A DNA stretch of 20,651 bases, taken from NCBI GenBank assembly GCA_004151065.3, contig NWUY0300065611.1, positions 1 through 20,651 of the forward strand, given 5' to 3'. Made by a program: the position numbers and the translations under genes. The DNA is from Larix sibirica. Lineage: Eukaryota; Streptophyta; Pinopsida; Pinales; Pinaceae. The notes beneath the pieces were generated by a model that did not search any database, was not told where the DNA came from, and saw only the letters and a program-made list of their open reading frames with translations. Positions 18,962-20,651 of the stretch are shown here, in pieces (within the stretch, counting starts at the first letter, position 1; the number at the start of each line of letters is the position of its first letter).

Positions 18962-19213
18962 ACATTTAATCATAAAAAGTATTAATCTACAATCTCTCAT
19001 TGATTATTGGAAGTTGTTTTTAAAATTCCAAGCCACCTACTATTTTTTATTTACTTATATTTAAGAGAATTCAAAGTCATGTGCATACTATACTTATATT
19101 TCACCAACTATATGAGAAACAATCTTGTACTTTATGATTATTTGTACACTTAAATGAAATATAAAACAATCCAACTATATTTAAGTGCGACAGGTTTAAA
19201 AATAAAAATAAAC

Positions 19214-20396
19214 AAGGGTTGAGAGGAGCAAAGTCCCTACCTTATAAAAAAATTGAAATAAACATAATAAGAACTAAGAAATACTAAACAACAACAAATT
19301 TATGCCAATTTTCCCAATATTATTAGCAATTACAAGAGAGTTCACTTCATCCAAATTAGAAAGCTTTGGTCATTTTGCGCAATAAATATCACCATTAAGA
19401 TTGTTTATTCAATAAGCATGTATACATTAGATATAATGATGGACAATGTGGCTTTTGCTTGAAAATACTTATAAACTATAATGAATTTTACACTTCAAAC
19501 ATGTTTGTTTAAGCTTTTAGACTAGGAATTGCTTTTAAGCTTACAACTAGCAAGCAGGAAGGTGATTCCAAAAATTTTTTTAGATAGAGGGATGTACTAC
19601 ATGGAAAAGGTATTTTCTGTGTATAAACTATAAGCATATACTCATAAAGTTGATGTTGATTTCAGTAAAAAATTATTGAGAACAAGACACGTCATGTTAG
19701 GTACCAATGTTGAATTTTAAAAATCATGTCTGATTGAATACTTTTGAGCAAAAAGGAATATAAATATGAATTATAACAAAACCGTAAAGCAAAAATCACC
19801 TTCCATAGTGATTGATTAACCCTCCTTAATAGCCAAGTTTTAGATACCCAAAGAGTAAAGAGGATGTGCCTATGTATTATCAACCCAAGCATTGAATTGT
19901 TGAGTGGAGAGCAAGCTCATTGGGCATAGAGTAGCTCTACTCTTTGGTCGAGCTTGCACACTGCCCATGATTTGTGCATTTAAGAATGGTAATTGTTTTA
20001 TATAGTTGATATGTGTGATATTAATTTCCTTTTATATATGAAATCATAGAAAAGTAGGAAACATTTACTCCTTATATTGAGGAAGTTTCCATGCATTTAT
20101 TGTTAGGAATTTTTTTTATTAATTTTTTAGTCAATTTCTTTAATCTTAATTTTCTTGGTACACCCCAATTAGATTTTAAAGAAATTTATAAAAAATTAAA
20201 ATAAATAAATACCCAAAACTTTAGTTCAACTTTAGACATTAAAGAAATTTATAAAAAATTAAAATAAGTAAATACCCAAAACTTTAGTTCAACTTTAAAC
20301 ATGTTACAATATTAAGTGAAATATGCCATAAAAACTAATAATGGAAAAAATCGAAAACAATATTCTCTTATAGAGACTAAAAAGCCAAAACGAGTC
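19214..20396. other. Insert of unknown type within dispersed repeat copy 2
   Basis: About 1.18 kb is present here and absent from copy 1. It has no convincing open frame; a 66-codon minus-strand frame at 19692-19892 resembles nothing known. It carries a 63-bp tandem duplication near its right end. Its nature is not clear. Confidence 0.55.
20176..20301. repeat. 63-bp tandem duplication
   Basis: Units 20176-20238 and 20239-20301 are head to tail and differ at two positions that I can see. The unit begins TTAAAGAAATTTATAAAAAA and includes CCCAAAACTTTAGTTCAACT. The near identity implies a recent origin. Confidence 0.92.
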
Positions 20397-20651
20397 AATA
20401 TTCACCTTGATATTCACTTAGCATAAACGGTATAGTTTCCTTAAATTTCTCCCGCTTAAACGTCAAGTGCACATGGTAAACAACCCAAGCATTTATCACT
20501 ATTAAAACTTTTTATCAACAAATTATACTAACCAATATTAAAAAGGAAATACAGTGTCCTTTTCCATGTATTTTTTTTCACAAGGAAGAAAAGACGATAC
20601 TTGTATTAAGAAGTATGGAAGTGATACAAACCGGCAGATATCCACATCAAA

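Larger units (their letters stand above)
18962..20571. repeat. Dispersed repeat, copy 2 (split by a 1.2-kb insert)
   Basis: Two parts, 18962-19213 and 20397-20571, match copy 1 at 8199-8920 in order and orientation. Anchors are TGTTTTTAAAATTCCAA (from 19015), GTGCACATGGTAAACAACC (20467-20485) and TATCACTATTAAAACTTT (20494-20511). The insert replaces a run of AAAAATAAA units and ends just before AATATTCACC. No inverted ends or target duplication of the insert are visible. Confidence 0.8.

Noticed and set aside
19692-19892. Minus-strand 66-codon frame
   Set aside because: Chance frame in AT-rich DNA inside the unknown insert; no motif seen.
8199-20571. Firm call of the repeat pair as an LTR retrotransposon
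   Set aside because: No TG...CA ends, primer-binding site, polypurine tract or gag/pol sequence could be found; kept only as one possibility.

Overview
The window looks like non-coding, transposon-rich nuclear DNA of a flowering plant. It is AT-rich, and essentially all recognisable coding sequence belongs to plant L1-clade non-LTR retrotransposons (LINEs) of the type that ends in an RNase H domain. The species cannot be told from the sequence. I see no intact host gene, no tRNA or rRNA gene and no CRISPR array.

Layout. (1) 1-2488: the 3' part of LINE A, cut by the window edge, running from reverse transcriptase (RT) motif B through the zinc-binding region and RNase H to a structured 3' UTR and an A-tail. 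(2) 2489-3289: spacer with small tandem duplications. (3) about 3290-8000: LINE B, 5'-truncated inside ORF1, then endonuclease (EN), RT, zinc-binding region, RNase H and an A11 tail. (4) 8001-9122: AT-rich spacer holding copy 1 of a dispersed repeat. (5) 9134-15520: LINE C, near full length (about 6.4 kb), with 5' leader, ORF1 (DUF4283-like domain plus CCHC knuckle), ORF2 (EN, RT, zinc-binding, RNase H), a hairpin-containing 3' UTR and an A-tail. It is bracketed by an 11-bp candidate target-site duplication. (6) 15532-20651: AT-rich DNA without genes. It contains a GC-rich island (about 17300-17575), a degenerate tandem array with a composite unit of about 185 bp (about 17668-18600), and copy 2 of the dispersed repeat, split by an insert of about 1.2 kb.

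All three LINEs lie on the + strand. A and C look like one subfamily (similar RNase H, linker region and 3' terminus); B is a different one. All are dead: stop codons, frameshifts and, in A and B, changed catalytic residues. In a live element ORF1 would coat the RNA, EN would nick the target, RT would copy the RNA from the nick and RNase H would remove the template.

The observations most worth a second look are the identical ATGA stop/start overlap between ORF1 and ORF2 in both B and C, the 3'-terminal hairpins of A and C, the direct dispersed repeat pair flanking LINE C, and the 185-bp composite array. I found no convincing new protein system.
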